Positions 8,479-18,780 of a DNA stretch of 64,000 bases are shown one piece after another. Origin of the DNA: Rhizobiaceae bacterium (GTDB lineage: Bacteria > Pseudomonadota > Alphaproteobacteria > Rhizobiales > Rhizobiaceae); the NCBI GenBank assembly GCA_017640615.1, contig JAEPQK010000001.1:620001-684000 (forward strand), in the 5' to 3' direction. The translations under genes and the position numbers were made by a program. Each line of letters opens with the position of its first letter. Within the stretch, counting starts at the first letter, position 1. Below the pieces are notes generated by a model. The model did not search any database, had not been told where the DNA came from, and worked only from the letters and a program-made list of their open reading frames with translations.

Positions 8479-9471
8479 ATGAAGATTATGAAAACCGCGC
8501 TCCTTGCGGGCGCACTCGCTGTCGCTGCACTTGGCGCTGCCACGACTATCTCCGTTGCGGAAACGAAGATCGGCTTCATCGTGAAGCAGCCCGAAGAGCC
8601 GTGGTTCCAGGACGAATGGAAGTTCGCCGACCAGGCTGCCGCCGAAAAGGGCTTCACACTCGTGAAGATCGGCGCCGAAGACGGTGAGAAGCTGATTTCG
8701 GCGATCGACAATCTGGGCGCCCAGGGTGCGCAGGGCTTTGTCGTCTGTACGCCCGATGTGAAGCTTGGGCCGGGCATCGTCGCCAAGGCAGCGGCCAACG
8801 GCCTGAAGCTGATGACGGTGGACGACCGGCTGGTTGGCGCAGATGGTGAGCCGATCGAAGACGTGCCGCATATGGGCATCTCGGCGACCAAGATCGGCGA
8901 AGCTGTCGGTCAGGCGATCGTGGACGAGATTGCAGCCCGGGGCTGGAGCATGGACGAGGTTGGCGCAATCCGCGTTTCGTACGACCAGCTACCGACCGCT
9001 GTCGACCGGGTAGAAGGCGCGCTTTCGGTGCTGAAGGCAAACGGCTTCAACGAAGCCAACATCTTCGATGCGCCGCAGGCCAAGACCGACACCGAAGCGG
9101 CGCTGAATGCTGCAACCGTGGTGCTCAACGCCAACCCGGAGATCAAGAAGTGGGTCGCAGTCGGCCTCAACGACGAAGCCGTGCTGGGCGCCGTTCGCGC
9201 CACCGAAAGCGTCGGCATTCCCGCTGACGGCATGATCGGCGTCGGCATCGGCGGTGCGGAATCGGCGATCAATGAGTTCAAGAAGCCGGAAGCCACCGGG
9301 TTTGTGGGCACGGTGATCATCTCTCCCAAGCGTCACGGCTACGAGACGGCGCTCAACATGTATGAGTGGATCGTCAACGACAAAGAGCCAGAGAAGCTGA
9401 TCCTGACCGCAGGTGCGCTCGCCAAGCGCGATACTTACGAACAGGTACGCGCAGACCTAGGAATCGAATAA
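8479..9471 (+). CDS. araF: Arabinose/galactose ABC transporter substrate-binding protein
   Basis: 330 residues with a signal peptide (about residues 1-27, cleaved before ETKIGF). The mature start, KIGFIVKQPEEPWFQDEW, closely follows E. coli AraF, and the VICTPD-like FVVCTPD and VGLNDEAVLG segments also match. E. coli AraF binds L-arabinose and D-galactose, which suits the dgo genes downstream. RBS GGGAGG is at 8468-8473. It is first gene of the operon behind the palindromic operator. Confidence 0.9.
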   Translation: MKIMKTALLAGALAVAALGAATTISVAETKIGFIVKQPEEPWFQDEWKFADQAAAEKGFTLVKIGAEDGEKLISAIDNLGAQGAQGFVVCTPDVKLGPGIVAKAAANGLKLMTVDDRLVGADGEPIEDVPHMGISATKIGEAVGQAIVDEIAARGWSMDEVGAIRVSYDQLPTAVDRVEGALSVLKANGFNEANIFDAPQAKTDTEAALNAATVVLNANPEIKKWVAVGLNDEAVLGAVRATESVGIPADGMIGVGIGGAESAINEFKKPEATGFVGTVIISPKRHGYETALNMYEWIVNDKEPEKLILTAGALAKRDTYEQVRADLGIE

Positions 9472-9485
9472 TCCTCCCAAGGAAT

Positions 9486-9514
9486 CCGGCGGGCAGCCTC
9501 GCGCCGCCCGCCGG
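9486..9514 (+). other. Strong stem-loop after araF
   Basis: Perfect 9-bp inverted repeat CCGGCGGGC / GCCCGCCGG around an 11-nt loop, 14 bases past the araF stop and before araG. No T-run follows. It fits a transcript-stabilising or attenuating hairpin that gives binding protein in excess over transporter (inference). Confidence 0.6.
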
Positions 9515-9543
9515 AGCCGTTTCGCATCTGGGGAGGTGGGGCT

Positions 9544-11055
<1,512 letters not shown>

Positions 11056-11062
11056 GGTTATC

Positions 11063-12013
11063 ATGACCGATCACATAAAAAAGCTCATTCTCGGCGAACA
11101 GGGCCTGGTCGTCATCTTCTTGATCGCCTTCACGGTGGTTTCCATTTTCGTTCCGAACTTTCTGACGGAACGCAATATTCTGGGATTGTTGCAATCGGTC
11201 GTCACCGTTGGCGTGGTGGCCTGCACGATGATGTTCTGCCTGGCGGCGCGCGACTTCGACCTGTCGGTCGGCTCTACCGTTGCCTTCACTGGCATGGTGG
11301 CGGTGATGGCGTCGAATTTCACGGGTTCCATCGTCGCTGGTCTGCTTGTCGCGCTCGCGGCGGGGGCAGGCGTCGGCTTCTTCAATGGCTTCGTGATTGC
11401 GAAGTTTCACATCAATGCGCTGATCACCACGCTGGCGACCATGCAGATCGTACGCGGGCTGGCACTGATCACATCCGATGGCCGCGCCGTCGGCATCAAC
11501 GATCCGGCCTTTTACCAGCTTGCCTTGTCGAAATGGTTCGGCATTCCAACGCCGATCTGGGTGCTGGCACTGCTGTTCGTGATCTTCGGCTTCGTGCTCA
11601 ACCGCACCGTGTTCGGCAAGAACACGATGGCGATTGGAGGCAATCCGGAGGCCTCGCGGCTGGCAGGTGTGAATGTCGATTGGACGCGTATCTGGATTTT
11701 CACGCTGCAGGGCATGGTGGCTGCGATCGCCGGCATCCTGCTCGCCTCGCGCATCACCTCCGGCCAGCCGAACTCGGCGGTCGGGCTGGAGCTTTCGGTG
11801 ATCTCGGCCTGTGTGCTGGGTGGCGTGTCGTTGGCCGGCGGGCGAGCGACGATCTCAGGCGTCATTGTCGGCGTGATGATCATGGGCATCGCCGAAAACG
11901 TGATGAACCTGCTGAACATCCCGGCCTTTTACCAGTACATCGTGCGCGGGGTGATCCTGCTGCTCGCCGTGCTGCTCGACAATCTGCGTTCAACGACGCT
12001 GCGGCGCCGCTGA
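11063..12013 (+). CDS. araH: Arabinose/galactose ABC transporter permease
   Basis: 316-residue permease of the RbsC/AraH family with about eight to ten membrane segments. The conserved cytoplasmic segment reads NPEASRLAGVNV, the counterpart of the EAA loop. ATG 11063 was chosen over a TTG at 11045 because a GAGG motif sits properly before it and because the TTG would lie inside araG. It forms the channel of the AraFGH importer. Confidence 0.9.
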   Translation: MTDHIKKLILGEQGLVVIFLIAFTVVSIFVPNFLTERNILGLLQSVVTVGVVACTMMFCLAARDFDLSVGSTVAFTGMVAVMASNFTGSIVAGLLVALAAGAGVGFFNGFVIAKFHINALITTLATMQIVRGLALITSDGRAVGINDPAFYQLALSKWFGIPTPIWVLALLFVIFGFVLNRTVFGKNTMAIGGNPEASRLAGVNVDWTRIWIFTLQGMVAAIAGILLASRITSGQPNSAVGLELSVISACVLGGVSLAGGRATISGVIVGVMIMGIAENVMNLLNIPAFYQYIVRGVILLLAVLLDNLRSTTLRRR

Positions 12014-12022
12014 CGGGAGGCT

Positions 12023-12925
12023 GTGTTGGGAGGTGAACTCGGCATTGCCGCCGACGAGCGGCTGCGGATCGAAAGCGAGGCCCTGACCGTCGAGGTCGGG
12101 ACCGCCGGCGGCGCGATCCTTTCCGCCGCCACGCGCGACGGGCGTCCGGTGCTGAGCAATGGCAGTGCAGCGGGCTCTGCCGACCGTACGGTCTGCTTTC
12201 CCATGGTTCCTGTCTGCAACCGTGTCGAAGGCAATGGCTTTTCGTTTCGCGGCAAGACATACCGGCTGGCGCCGAATGCGAACGACCCGCTCTATGTTCA
12301 CGGCGATGGCTGGCTTGGTGCCTGGCGCGTTAACGGGCACGAGACAGACGAGGTCCGGCTAGGCTTTGACAAGGAAGCAGCCGATGGCGGCCCGTTTGCC
12401 TATCACGCCGAACAGACAATCCGCGTGGATGGCGCACGGCTGGAACTGCGGCTTGGCGTGACCAACCGTGCGGCGGAGGCATTGCCGTTCGGGCTGGGTT
12501 TTCACCCGTACTTTCCGCGCACCGCGCAAACGACGCTGCAAGCGATGGCCAGTGAATGGTGGACCGAGGGCGACGACTCATTGCCCGGCGAGCGGCTGCC
12601 GGTTTCCGGCGCGGACGATTTTTCAACGGCGCAACGGCTGCCTGAAAGCCGGCTCAATAACGGCTTCGAAGGTTGGGATGGCAACGCGCGCATCCTGTGG
12701 CCGGAAAACGGGCTTGGCGCGGATGTGGCGGCCAGCAGCAATCTTGGCCGCTACATGATCTATGCGCCAACCGAGACGCCGGATTTTTTCTGTTTCGAAC
12801 CGATGAGCCATACGCCGAATGCGCTTGCAAACGCCGATCAAGACCTTGGGGGTCTGCGGGTTCTGGCGCCTGGCAAACGATTGGAGGTTTCCATGACGAT
12901 CAGCTTTTTCGAGGCGCGAGACTGA
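12023..12925 (+). CDS. Aldose 1-epimerase family protein
   Basis: 300 residues of the GalM-like epimerase fold: an N-terminal GGAILSAATRDGRPV segment, the catalytic-region histidines in LYVHGDGW and LGFHPYF, and a late FFCFEPMSH motif. It would interconvert anomers of galactose or arabinose so that the following dehydrogenase receives its preferred form. The start is GTG 12023 or TTG 12026; spacing to GGGAGG (12015-12020) favours the TTG slightly. Its stop overlaps the next ATG. Confidence 0.85.
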   Translation: MLGGELGIAADERLRIESEALTVEVGTAGGAILSAATRDGRPVLSNGSAAGSADRTVCFPMVPVCNRVEGNGFSFRGKTYRLAPNANDPLYVHGDGWLGAWRVNGHETDEVRLGFDKEAADGGPFAYHAEQTIRVDGARLELRLGVTNRAAEALPFGLGFHPYFPRTAQTTLQAMASEWWTEGDDSLPGERLPVSGADDFSTAQRLPESRLNNGFEGWDGNARILWPENGLGADVAASSNLGRYMIYAPTETPDFFCFEPMSHTPNALANADQDLGGLRVLAPGKRLEVSMTISFFEARD

Positions 12926-13704
12926 TGGCGGGCCGTCTCGCAGGCAAACGCATTGCGGTGACCGGAGCGGCGCAGGGTATCGGGCTCGCAATCGCCAGGG
13001 CATGTCTGGCGGAGGGCGCGGCGCTGCTTCTGATCGACCGCGATGGCGACCTGTTGGCTGAGACAATTGCCGGCCTCGATGCTGGCACTGGCCGTCTCGT
13101 GCATGGTGTTGCCGATATCGCCGACAGCGCAGCGATTACCAAGGTGCTCGCGGACGGTGCGGCGCAACTCGGCGGCATCAATGCGCTGATCAACAATGCT
13201 GGCGTCAATGTGTTTCACAAGCCGCTCGAGACCGACGAGGCCGAGTGGTATCGCGCGCTCGATATCAATGTGAAAGGCGCGTGGAATTGCTGCAAGGCAG
13301 TGCTGCCGGCGATGATCGAAAAAAGCGACGGGGTCATCCTCAACATCGCCTCCACCCATAGCTTCACGATCATTCCGCACACCTTTCCCTATCCCGTCGC
13401 CAAGCATGCGCTGCTGGGACTGACACGTTCGCTGGCGCTCGAATATGCCGGCAACGGCGTGCGCGTGAACGCGCTGGCGCCGGGTTATGTGGAAACACAA
13501 AAAGCAATCGATTTCTGGGAGAGTTTCCCGGACGCTGATGCGGCGCGGAAGGAAACGCTGGCGCTGCATCCGGGCAAGCGGATCGCCACCGCGTATGAGA
13601 TCGCGATGGCGGCGGTCTTCATGATCTCGGACGAATGCCCGTTCATGAACGCCGCCTGCCTGACCGTCGATGGCGGGCTCAGCCAGCTGCAGCACCCGGC
13701 ATAA
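12925..13704 (+). CDS. SDR-family sugar 1-dehydrogenase (probable galactose/arabinose dehydrogenase)
   Basis: 259 residues. NAD(P) motif TGAAQGIG (about residues 12-19), NNAG, catalytic Ser in IASTHS and YPVAK complete the classical SDR set. Lying between an aldose epimerase and dgoD, it most likely oxidises D-galactose (and perhaps L-arabinose) to the aldonolactone, the first step of the De Ley-Doudoroff route. Substrate is inferred from context. No clear lactonase is in this operon; the lactone may open spontaneously or be opened by the upstream hydrolases. Confidence 0.8.
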   Translation: MAGRLAGKRIAVTGAAQGIGLAIARACLAEGAALLLIDRDGDLLAETIAGLDAGTGRLVHGVADIADSAAITKVLADGAAQLGGINALINNAGVNVFHKPLETDEAEWYRALDINVKGAWNCCKAVLPAMIEKSDGVILNIASTHSFTIIPHTFPYPVAKHALLGLTRSLALEYAGNGVRVNALAPGYVETQKAIDFWESFPDADAARKETLALHPGKRIATAYEIAMAAVFMISDECPFMNAACLTVDGGLSQLQHPA

Positions 13705-13768
13705 CAAGCTCTACCAGTTCGGCAAGCTCAGGTGGGCCGGCGCATAACAGGAAGTGAGACGACCAAGA

Positions 13769-14917
13769 ATGAAAATTACGGATTTGCAAACCTTCCTGGT
13801 GCCGCCCCGCTGGCTCTTCCTGAAGATCGAGACCGACAGCGGGCTGGTCGGCTGGGGCGAGCCGGTTCTTGAGGGTCATGCGCAGACGCTGGCCGCCAAG
13901 ATCGAGGAATTGCGCGACTTTCTGATCGGCCGCAATCCGCTCCATATCGAAGACATCTGGCAGTCGATCTACCGCAATGGCTGCTATCGCGGCGGGCCGG
14001 TTCTAATGAGCGCGATCTCGGGTATCGACATGGCGCTTTGGGACATCAAGGGCAAATATCACGACGCGCCAGTGCATGCGCTTCTGGGCGGGCCGGTGCG
14101 CAGCAAGGTGCGCAGCTATTGCTGGATTGGCGGTGACCGCCCGTCCAACCTGATCGAGGGCGCCAAGGCACTGATGGAGAAGGGCTACAACGCCTGCAAA
14201 TTCAACGTCTGCTCCGAAATGCAGATCGTAGACAGCTACGCCAAGATCGACGCCGTGGTGAGCCAGCTTTCCGAGCTACGCGAAGCTGTTGGTACCAGCA
14301 TGGACCTTGCGTTCGATTTTCACGGGCGCGTGCATGCGCCGATGGCCAAGGTGCTGCTGAAGGAAGTGGAGCATCTGCGCCCGATCTTCGTGGAAGACGC
14401 TGTGGTGTCGGAGCAGATCGAGACGATGGCCGATCTTGCGCATGCGACGTCGATCCCCCTCGCGGTGGGTGAGCGGCTGCATTCGCGCTATGATTTCAAG
14501 CGCGTTTTCGAACTCCGGGCGGCGAGCATCATCAACCCCGACACTGCGCATGTCGGCGGCATTTCGGAAATGATGCGTATCGGCGCCATGGCGGAGGCAT
14601 ATGATGTAGCGCTTGCGCCGCATTGCCCGCTTGGGCCGATCGCGCTGGCCGCCTGCTTGCAAATCGACGCCACGTGCTACAACGCCTTCATTCAGGAGCA
14701 GAGCCTCGGCATTCACTACAATCAGGGCGGTGACCTCGCCGACTATGTCACGGCGGATGGCGGCTTCACCCTCAAGGACGGCTTCCTCGATATCCCAACG
14801 CTGCCCGGCCTGGGCATCGAAGTGAACGAGGAGGTCGTGCGCGAACGCGCCGCGGTGGGCCATGGGTGGCGTGCCCCGAGATGGCGGCACGCGGACGGCT
14901 CCGTCGCCGAATGGTGA
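13769..14917 (+). CDS. dgoD: D-galactonate dehydratase
   Basis: 382 residues and strongly like E. coli DgoD: the start MKITDLQTFLVPPRW, FLKIETDSGLVGWGEPV, the active-site DFHGRV (Asp ligand and His), GERLHSR (Glu ligand), APHCPLGPIALAACL and the ending HADGSVAEW. Enolase-superfamily enzyme converting galactonate to 2-keto-3-deoxygalactonate. The middle metal ligand segment is FVEDAV, where many relatives have IEEP; the first Glu is kept. The last seven bases overlap the next gene's start. Confidence 0.93.
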   Translation: MKITDLQTFLVPPRWLFLKIETDSGLVGWGEPVLEGHAQTLAAKIEELRDFLIGRNPLHIEDIWQSIYRNGCYRGGPVLMSAISGIDMALWDIKGKYHDAPVHALLGGPVRSKVRSYCWIGGDRPSNLIEGAKALMEKGYNACKFNVCSEMQIVDSYAKIDAVVSQLSELREAVGTSMDLAFDFHGRVHAPMAKVLLKEVEHLRPIFVEDAVVSEQIETMADLAHATSIPLAVGERLHSRYDFKRVFELRAASIINPDTAHVGGISEMMRIGAMAEAYDVALAPHCPLGPIALAACLQIDATCYNAFIQEQSLGIHYNQGGDLADYVTADGGFTLKDGFLDIPTLPGLGIEVNEEVVRERAAVGHGWRAPRWRHADGSVAEW

Positions 14918-15825
14918 GTGGCGACGCGAAGAGCGGCAATATGTTCGCCGGCATTCATGCTGTGCTCTACGCTATGTTCGATGCCGATGAGGCGCTGGAC
15001 ATGGCGGCGCATGAAGCGCAGGTCGAATATTGCATCGCGCAGGGCTGCCACGGCATCACCGTGCTGGGGCTGGCAACCGAAGTCCTGAAGCTGTCCGGGG
15101 CAGAGCGCGAAGCGCTCGTGGCGGCGACCGGGCAGGCGATTGGCGGACGGGTGCCTTATTCCGTGACGATCGCCGGCAATTCGGTTGGGGAGCAAGTGGC
15201 GCTTGCGCGCGCCGCGTGCGAGGCCGGTGCCGACTGGCTGATCCTGCAGCCGCCTATGGTCGGCAATTATGGCGCCGACACCTATCTCGACTTTTTTGAG
15301 CGCGTTGCCTCGGCGGTCGACCGCCCGGTCGCATTGCAGAACGCGCCGCAATATCTCGGCCGCGCCCTGAGTGGCGACGACATTGCCAGGCTGCGCGAGC
15401 GGTGCCCGAACGTGGTGGCGGTCAAAAGCGAGGATGCCGCGCTGGGCATTCGACGGATCGTAGAGCTTGCCGGCGAGGGCATGCACATTCTCGGTGGTCG
15501 GGGCGGGCTCGAGATGACCGACAGCCTGCGCAGCGGCTGCGAGGGATTGGTGTTGGCGCCCGACATCGCGCCGGTGGCAGTGCGCATTTTCGAGCTCTGG
15601 CAGGACGGCAACCAAGCCGAAGCCGAGGCACTTTATGCACAGGCAACGCCGGCGATTACATTCTCCATGCAGTCGCTTGAACACCTCATCACTTATGGAA
15701 AGCGCATCTTTGCCGCCCATGCCGACCTTGCAGTGCATGACCGCGCGCCGTATCTCGGGCCGTCGGAGTTCGGGCTGGCGATGACGGCGCGCTGGGCCGC
15801 GCATTTGGCAAGCCTGCGCGCATAG
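14911..15825 (+). CDS. DapA-superfamily aldolase/dehydratase (2-keto-3-deoxy-L-arabonate dehydratase-like)
   Basis: 304-residue TIM-barrel protein with the Schiff-base lysine in NVVAVKSED. The usual GTTGE loop is replaced by GLATEV and the YN-P tyrosine segment by LQNAPQ. Both changes resemble the L-2-keto-3-deoxyarabonate dehydratase branch (recalled pattern VQDAP) more than classical DHDPS or KDG aldolase. It could therefore let the operon also degrade L-arabinose via L-arabonate; a KDG(al) aldolase is the alternative. Starts at 14911, 14914 (GTG) and 14941 are all possible. Confidence 0.7.
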   Translation: MVSGDAKSGNMFAGIHAVLYAMFDADEALDMAAHEAQVEYCIAQGCHGITVLGLATEVLKLSGAEREALVAATGQAIGGRVPYSVTIAGNSVGEQVALARAACEAGADWLILQPPMVGNYGADTYLDFFERVASAVDRPVALQNAPQYLGRALSGDDIARLRERCPNVVAVKSEDAALGIRRIVELAGEGMHILGGRGGLEMTDSLRSGCEGLVLAPDIAPVAVRIFELWQDGNQAEAEALYAQATPAITFSMQSLEHLITYGKRIFAAHADLAVHDRAPYLGPSEFGLAMTARWAAHLASLRA

Positions 15826-15833
15826 GATTTTGG

Positions 15834-16745
15834 ATGGCTGATATCGCAGAATGCGCCGATTGGGTGGCTGTCGACTGGGGCACGACGCATATGCGTGCGT
15901 GGCTCATGCGCGCGGACGGGACCGCGATCGAGCAGCGCCATTCCGACAAGGGCATGGGCAGCCTGCGGCGCGAAGAGTTCGAGCCTGCGCTGGCGGCGCT
16001 TCTGGGCGATGCCTGCGGGGGCAAGCGTCTCCCGGCTATCGTGTGCGGCATGGCCGGCGCGCGGCAAGGATGGGCCGAGGCGGCCTATGTCGCCGTGCCA
16101 TGTGCGCCGCCATCGATTAGTGAAGCGACCCAAGTGCCTGCCGAAAGTCTCGATGTCCGCATACTGCCCGGTGTGAAGCAGGATGCGCCGGCAGATGTGA
16201 TGCGCGGCGAAGAAACACAGATCGCCGGGCTGCTTGCCGAGAAGCCGGGGTTCGAGGGCGTCGTCTGCCTGCCGGGCACACACAGCAAATGGGCTGAAAT
16301 CGCCGATGGCCGCATTGTGCGTTTCAGCACATTCATGACCGGCGAGCTGTTTGCGCTGATTTCAGGTCAGTCGGTGCTGCGGCATTCGGTTGCGAGCGAT
16401 GTCTGGGATCAGCCGGCGTTTGACGATGCGGTTGGAGAGGCAATCGAGCAACCCATTGCCAGCATGGCCAAGCTGTTCGCCCTGCGCGCGGAGGGCCTGC
16501 TGCATGGTCTCGAACCGGCTGCTGCGCGGGCAAGGCTTTCCGCCTATCTGATCGGCGCCGAAATCGCGGCTGCCCGCGAGGTCTATGCTCTGGAAGGCAG
16601 AATTGCGATCGTGGGCGCGGCCGGCATCGTAAAGGCATATGGCGCGGCGCTGACATCTATCGGGGCGGAAGTGCGCTATCTCGATGCCGAACGCACCACA
16701 TTGATGGGCCTCACCGCTGCCTATGCAGAGCTCTGCAATAGCTAG
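15834..16745 (+). CDS. dgoK: 2-dehydro-3-deoxygalactonokinase
   Basis: 303 residues. The N-terminal ATP-phosphate motif VDWGTTHMRAWLM and the IVCGMAGARQGWAEA segment are typical of DgoK. It phosphorylates KDGal to KDPGal, the substrate of DgoA. It is nine bases after the preceding gene and is the last gene of the araFGH-dgo operon. Its end overlaps the convergent RpiR gene by four bases. Confidence 0.92.
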   Translation: MADIAECADWVAVDWGTTHMRAWLMRADGTAIEQRHSDKGMGSLRREEFEPALAALLGDACGGKRLPAIVCGMAGARQGWAEAAYVAVPCAPPSISEATQVPAESLDVRILPGVKQDAPADVMRGEETQIAGLLAEKPGFEGVVCLPGTHSKWAEIADGRIVRFSTFMTGELFALISGQSVLRHSVASDVWDQPAFDDAVGEAIEQPIASMAKLFALRAEGLLHGLEPAAARARLSAYLIGAEIAAAREVYALEGRIAIVGAAGIVKAYGAALTSIGAEVRYLDAERTTLMGLTAAYAELCNS

Positions 16746-17608
16746 CGGACGTAGGCGCCGCTGTCTGAAAGGCGCTGCTCGTAACGGGTGATGCGCTGCA
16801 GGGCATCCTCCGACCGCGAAACCATCGTAGCCACGAGAATTTCGGCCATCGCAAAGGCCGCAACCAGGCTGGGCAGCGCCTGCGGGCCGAGCATCGGCGG
16901 TACCAGTACGATATCGGCGCCTTCCGCGACCGGCGAGGCAAATCCATCCGTGATCGCGATGATGCGCGCTCCCTGGCGCCGGGCGAGTTCGGCCGCGCGC
17001 ACCGTTTCGACCGAATAGAGCGAGAAGGTGATCGGGATCACTACATCTTCGGGCCCCGTCTGGGAAAGGATGTCGTTGATGTCACTCGCTTCGCTGAGCC
17101 GCGTTGCGAAGTTGGCGAAGGCCATGCCGCCCGTATAGGCAAGATAGTGGGCGAGCGAGGAGCAGCTTCGCACACCCACGCAGTGAATGCGCTGCGCCGG
17201 TAGCAGCATGTCGGCCGCCTTTCCGATATTTCGCAGCAGATCGTCGTCGAAGAGCGCATCGAGATTGGCGTGGGCGGCGCTGCGAATGGCGCTGAAAAGG
17301 TCGTCGCTGCGCTTGCTTCTGAGATCTGCGGCGCGGCTCGCATACATGTCGGACCGCTTGCGCATGGCGTCCTGAAAGGAACGCCGGCAGGCCTCGAAGC
17401 CTTCAAATCCAAGCGCCTGAGACAGGCGAACGACTGTGTTGGCGTTGACGCCCGCCTTGTCGGCGAGGCCGCGCACCGAGTGAAACGCCACTTCCTGCGG
17501 CTCGGCCAGAATCCATTGCGCGAGCCGTGCAACCTCTGGCGAGGCTGATTTGCCGAGCGCGGAGAGTTTGCGCTTCAGCGTCTCTAATGTCGGTTCAGTT
17601 TCAGTCAT
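16742..17608 (-). CDS. MurR/RpiR-family transcriptional regulator
   Basis: 288 residues: an N-terminal RpiR helix-turn-helix (about residues 15-85, with LADKAGVNANTVVRLSQALG) and a C-terminal SIS sugar-phosphate-binding domain (VGVRSCSSLAHYLAY, ALPSLVAAFAMAE). It is convergent with dgoK and divergent from the TAXI-TRAP genes. It may control the transporter to its right, the dgo/ara genes to its left, or its own promoter. The effector is unknown. Confidence 0.88.
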   Translation of the reverse strand: MTETEPTLETLKRKLSALGKSASPEVARLAQWILAEPQEVAFHSVRGLADKAGVNANTVVRLSQALGFEGFEACRRSFQDAMRKRSDMYASRAADLRSKRSDDLFSAIRSAAHANLDALFDDDLLRNIGKAADMLLPAQRIHCVGVRSCSSLAHYLAYTGGMAFANFATRLSEASDINDILSQTGPEDVVIPITFSLYSVETVRAAELARRQGARIIAITDGFASPVAEGADIVLVPPMLGPQALPSLVAAFAMAEILVATMVSRSEDALQRITRYEQRLSDSGAYVR

Positions 17609-17633
17609 GGTCGATCTGGGCCATCACGAAACA

Positions 17634-17672
17634 TTTGTATGCCATCCTTGACCAATTTCAACGGATTGTATC
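17634..17672. promoter_or_regulatory. Candidate operator repeats in rpiR-type/TAXI divergent promoter region
   Basis: The 114-bp divergent gap is the A+T-richest stretch nearby. It holds two direct copies of TTGTAT (TTTGTATG at 17634 and ATTGTATC at 17665), 31 bp or about three helical turns apart. This may be a binding site for the divergent RpiR protein or part of the promoters; the match is short. Confidence 0.25.
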
Positions 17673-17722
17673 ATCATGTGTGAGCCGCAGCGACAAGGCG
17701 GCAAAATAGGGAGATTCGACAT

Positions 17723-18694
17723 ATGTCCAATAAACTCATCGGAGCAGCCGTGGCGGTGGCCACCGCGCTGTTTGCCGCACCAGTCATTGCTCAGGACCAG
17801 ACATTCGTGACCATTGGCACCGGCGGCGTGACCGGCGTCTACTACCCGACCGGCGGCGCGATCTGCCGGCTCGTAAACCGCGGGCGTTCCGAGCACGGCA
17901 TTCGATGCGGCGTGGAATCGACGGGCGGTTCGGTGTTCAACATCAATGCCGTACGTGGCGGCGAACTTGAATTCGGTGTTGCGCAGTCCGACTGGCAGTA
18001 TCACGCGTTCAACGGCACTTCCCGCTTCGAAGAGCAGGGCCCGTTTGAAGGCCTTCGCGCCGTATTCTCGGTGCATCCCGAGCCGTTCACCGTGGTTGCA
18101 CGGGCAGACGCGGGCATCTCGTCCTTCGAGGATCTGAAGGGCAAGCGCGTCAATGTCGGCAATCCGGGTTCTGGCCAGCGCGGCACGATGGAAGTGCTGA
18201 TGGACAAGATGGGCTGGTCGATGGGTGACTTCGCTGTCGCTTCAGAGCTGCAGGCCGCCGAGCAGAGCCAGGCCCTTTGCGACAACAATATCGACGCAAT
18301 GGTCTACACGGTCGGCCATCCGTCGGGTTCGATCCAGGAAGCAACGACGGCGTGCGACAGCGTGCTGGTCAATGTTGCCAATGACGCTGTGACGGCGCTC
18401 GTTGAGGAGAACCCGTTCTACCGTGTCGCCACGATCCCCGGCGGCATGTATCGCGGCAATGACGCAGACACCAAGACCTTCGGTGTCGGCGCCACCTTCG
18501 TGACCTCGGCCGATGTGTCCGAGGACGTTGTCTACGAAGTTGTGAAGGCCGTATTCGAGAATATGGACCAGTTCCGCGGTCTGCACCCGGCATTCGCCAA
18601 TCTCGACCCGAAAGAGATGGCCAATGACGGTCTTTCGGCTCCGCTTCATCCGGGTGCCGAGAAATATTACCGCGAAGCCGGCCTGATCGAATAA
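17723..18694 (+). CDS. TAXI-family TRAP transporter solute-binding protein
   Basis: 323 residues with a signal peptide (residues 1-23, cleaved before QDQTFVTIG). The family signature [23 protein letters not shown] and [15 protein letters not shown] are present, each within the ligand lobes. TAXI proteins bind small organic acids or amino acids and feed a fused TRAP permease, which follows. Start chosen for the RBS AGGGAGA at 17708-17714. The ligand is unknown; the next enzymes suggest an amino or keto acid. Confidence 0.9.
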   Translation: MSNKLIGAAVAVATALFAAPVIAQDQTFVTIGTGGVTGVYYPTGGAICRLVNRGRSEHGIRCGVESTGGSVFNINAVRGGELEFGVAQSDWQYHAFNGTSRFEEQGPFEGLRAVFSVHPEPFTVVARADAGISSFEDLKGKRVNVGNPGSGQRGTMEVLMDKMGWSMGDFAVASELQAAEQSQALCDNNIDAMVYTVGHPSGSIQEATTACDSVLVNVANDAVTALVEENPFYRVATIPGGMYRGNDADTKTFGVGATFVTSADVSEDVVYEVVKAVFENMDQFRGLHPAFANLDPKEMANDGLSAPLHPGAEKYYREAGLIE

Positions 18695-18720
18695 GCTGCG
18701 TTTTCCGCGCAAAGTGACTG

Positions 18721-18751
18721 CCTGTCCCGGGCGCCAACATCCCGGGGCAGG
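18721..18751 (+). other. Strong stem-loop between TAXI binding protein and TRAP permease
   Basis: CCTGTCCCGGG (18721-18731) pairs with CCCGGGGCAGG (18741-18751) with one G-U pair and a 9-nt loop, with no T-run. Same position in the operon as the hairpins at the ABC transporter loci of this window. Confidence 0.6.
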
Positions 18752-18780
18752 TCAATTCTCGCGGCAGGAGGGGGAGCAGG

